Below, one piece after another: positions 63,560 through 64,000 of a stretch of 64,000 bases of DNA (position 1 is its first letter; each line of letters starts with the position of its first letter). The notes under the pieces are model-generated. The model saw nothing but the letters and a program-made list of their open reading frames with translations. It made no database searches and had not been told where the DNA came from. Both the position numbers and the translations under genes were made by a program. Source of the stretch: Monodelphis domestica (lineage: Eukaryota; Chordata; Mammalia; Didelphimorphia; Didelphidae); contig NC_077227.1 of NCBI RefSeq assembly GCF_027887165.1, positions 72,041,271 to 72,105,270 on the forward strand. Reading direction: 5' to 3'.

Positions 63560-64000
63560 CCTTCTGCAAGGTTTTGACATTGATTAGAATCTCTGTGACC
63601 TTACACATTGGATATCAGCCAGGGTATACTATTCTTGATCTAGTTCAAAGTTCTGATTAAAGGCCATGGGTTCAAGTGATACCATGAAATCTGAAGTAGA
63701 GATAAAATATTTCTGATACTGAGTATGGCCATCTAAAAGGATAAGTATCTAAACCATGGCAGAAGATAAAGAACAGTGAAGAGAGAAAATGAGTTGTGAT
63801 AGCTGGGTATAGTCAGGATTTGGCATCCTCTAGGATGACAATTCACCCATGTCAGAACTACAAATCTTTTCACTGAGGTCAAGTAGCACAAAATATGCTT
63901 TCAGGGGAATGGAAAGGAATATCAGGTGCTCGGGGGCCATCATTATTGTCAGTCTCCTGTAAATTCAGCATCTTAAAACAGCCCCAGATGTCCACCCTAG
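63560..64000. other. No recognisable feature to the window end
   Basis: Unique-looking DNA with no repeat or coding signal. Confidence 0.4.

Overview
The window looks like non-coding nuclear DNA from a marsupial, either intergenic or inside a large intron. I found no exon, tRNA, rRNA or other host gene that I can support. The assignment rests on the repeats, named here from memory: marsupial-type L1 with its characteristic ORF1 and ORF2 proteins, many tRNA-derived SINEs of the SINE1_MD and MAR1 types, CORE-SINE/MIR copies, and very old L2, L3/CR1 and RTE pieces. A Monodelphis-like opossum fits well, but an Australian marsupial cannot be excluded without a database search.

Layout. 1-5.5 kb: old SINEs, a (GA)n tract, a SINE1 copy with target-site repeats, an RTE tail and an AT-rich 45-bp minisatellite. 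5.5-8 kb: antisense L2, then a sense L3/CR1 copy cut by two SINEs. 8-11.2 kb: SINEs and an antisense L2 reverse-transcriptase fossil split by a (GGGAA)n microsatellite. 11.6-12.5 kb: a 911-bp structure with about 110-bp inverted arms of about 97% identity. 12.8-15 kb: L2 tails, a probable solo LTR and a long polypyrimidine tract. 17-24.7 kb: nested L2, MAR1 and SINE1 copies plus a 110-bp local direct duplication. 26.5-29.5 kb: a hAT-like MITE, MAR1, L2 and old L1. 30-33 kb: a diverged direct repeat and three MAR1 copies in one orientation. 33.9-35.1 kb: old L1. 35.9-36.5 kb: repeat-poor unique DNA. 39.1-45.4 kb: a near full-length antisense L1, by far the largest unit. 45.4-48 kb: two related L2/SINE composites around repeat-poor DNA. 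48-51.2 kb: SINE1, old L1, L2, and a young-looking 5'-truncated L1 with a perfect 16-bp target-site duplication. 53.4-54.6 kb: old L1. 55-58.3 kb: mostly unique DNA. 59.4-61 kb: a SINE split by a probable solo LTR, then an L1 ORF1 remnant carrying a SINE1. 62.8-63.6 kb: L2 tail and CORE-SINE.

Nothing here works as a gene set. The content is a record of retrotransposition. L2, L3/CR1 and CORE-SINE form the oldest layer. MAR1 and SINE1, then L1 and LTR insertions, lie on or inside it. No intact mobile element was found. The observations most worth checking are the 11.6-12.5 kb inverted repeat, the local duplications at 18.1/19.1 kb and 45.5/47.6 kb, the AT minisatellite, and the inverted SINE tails that bracket the large L1. 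All repeat family names and boundaries come from reading and memory, not from a masking run.
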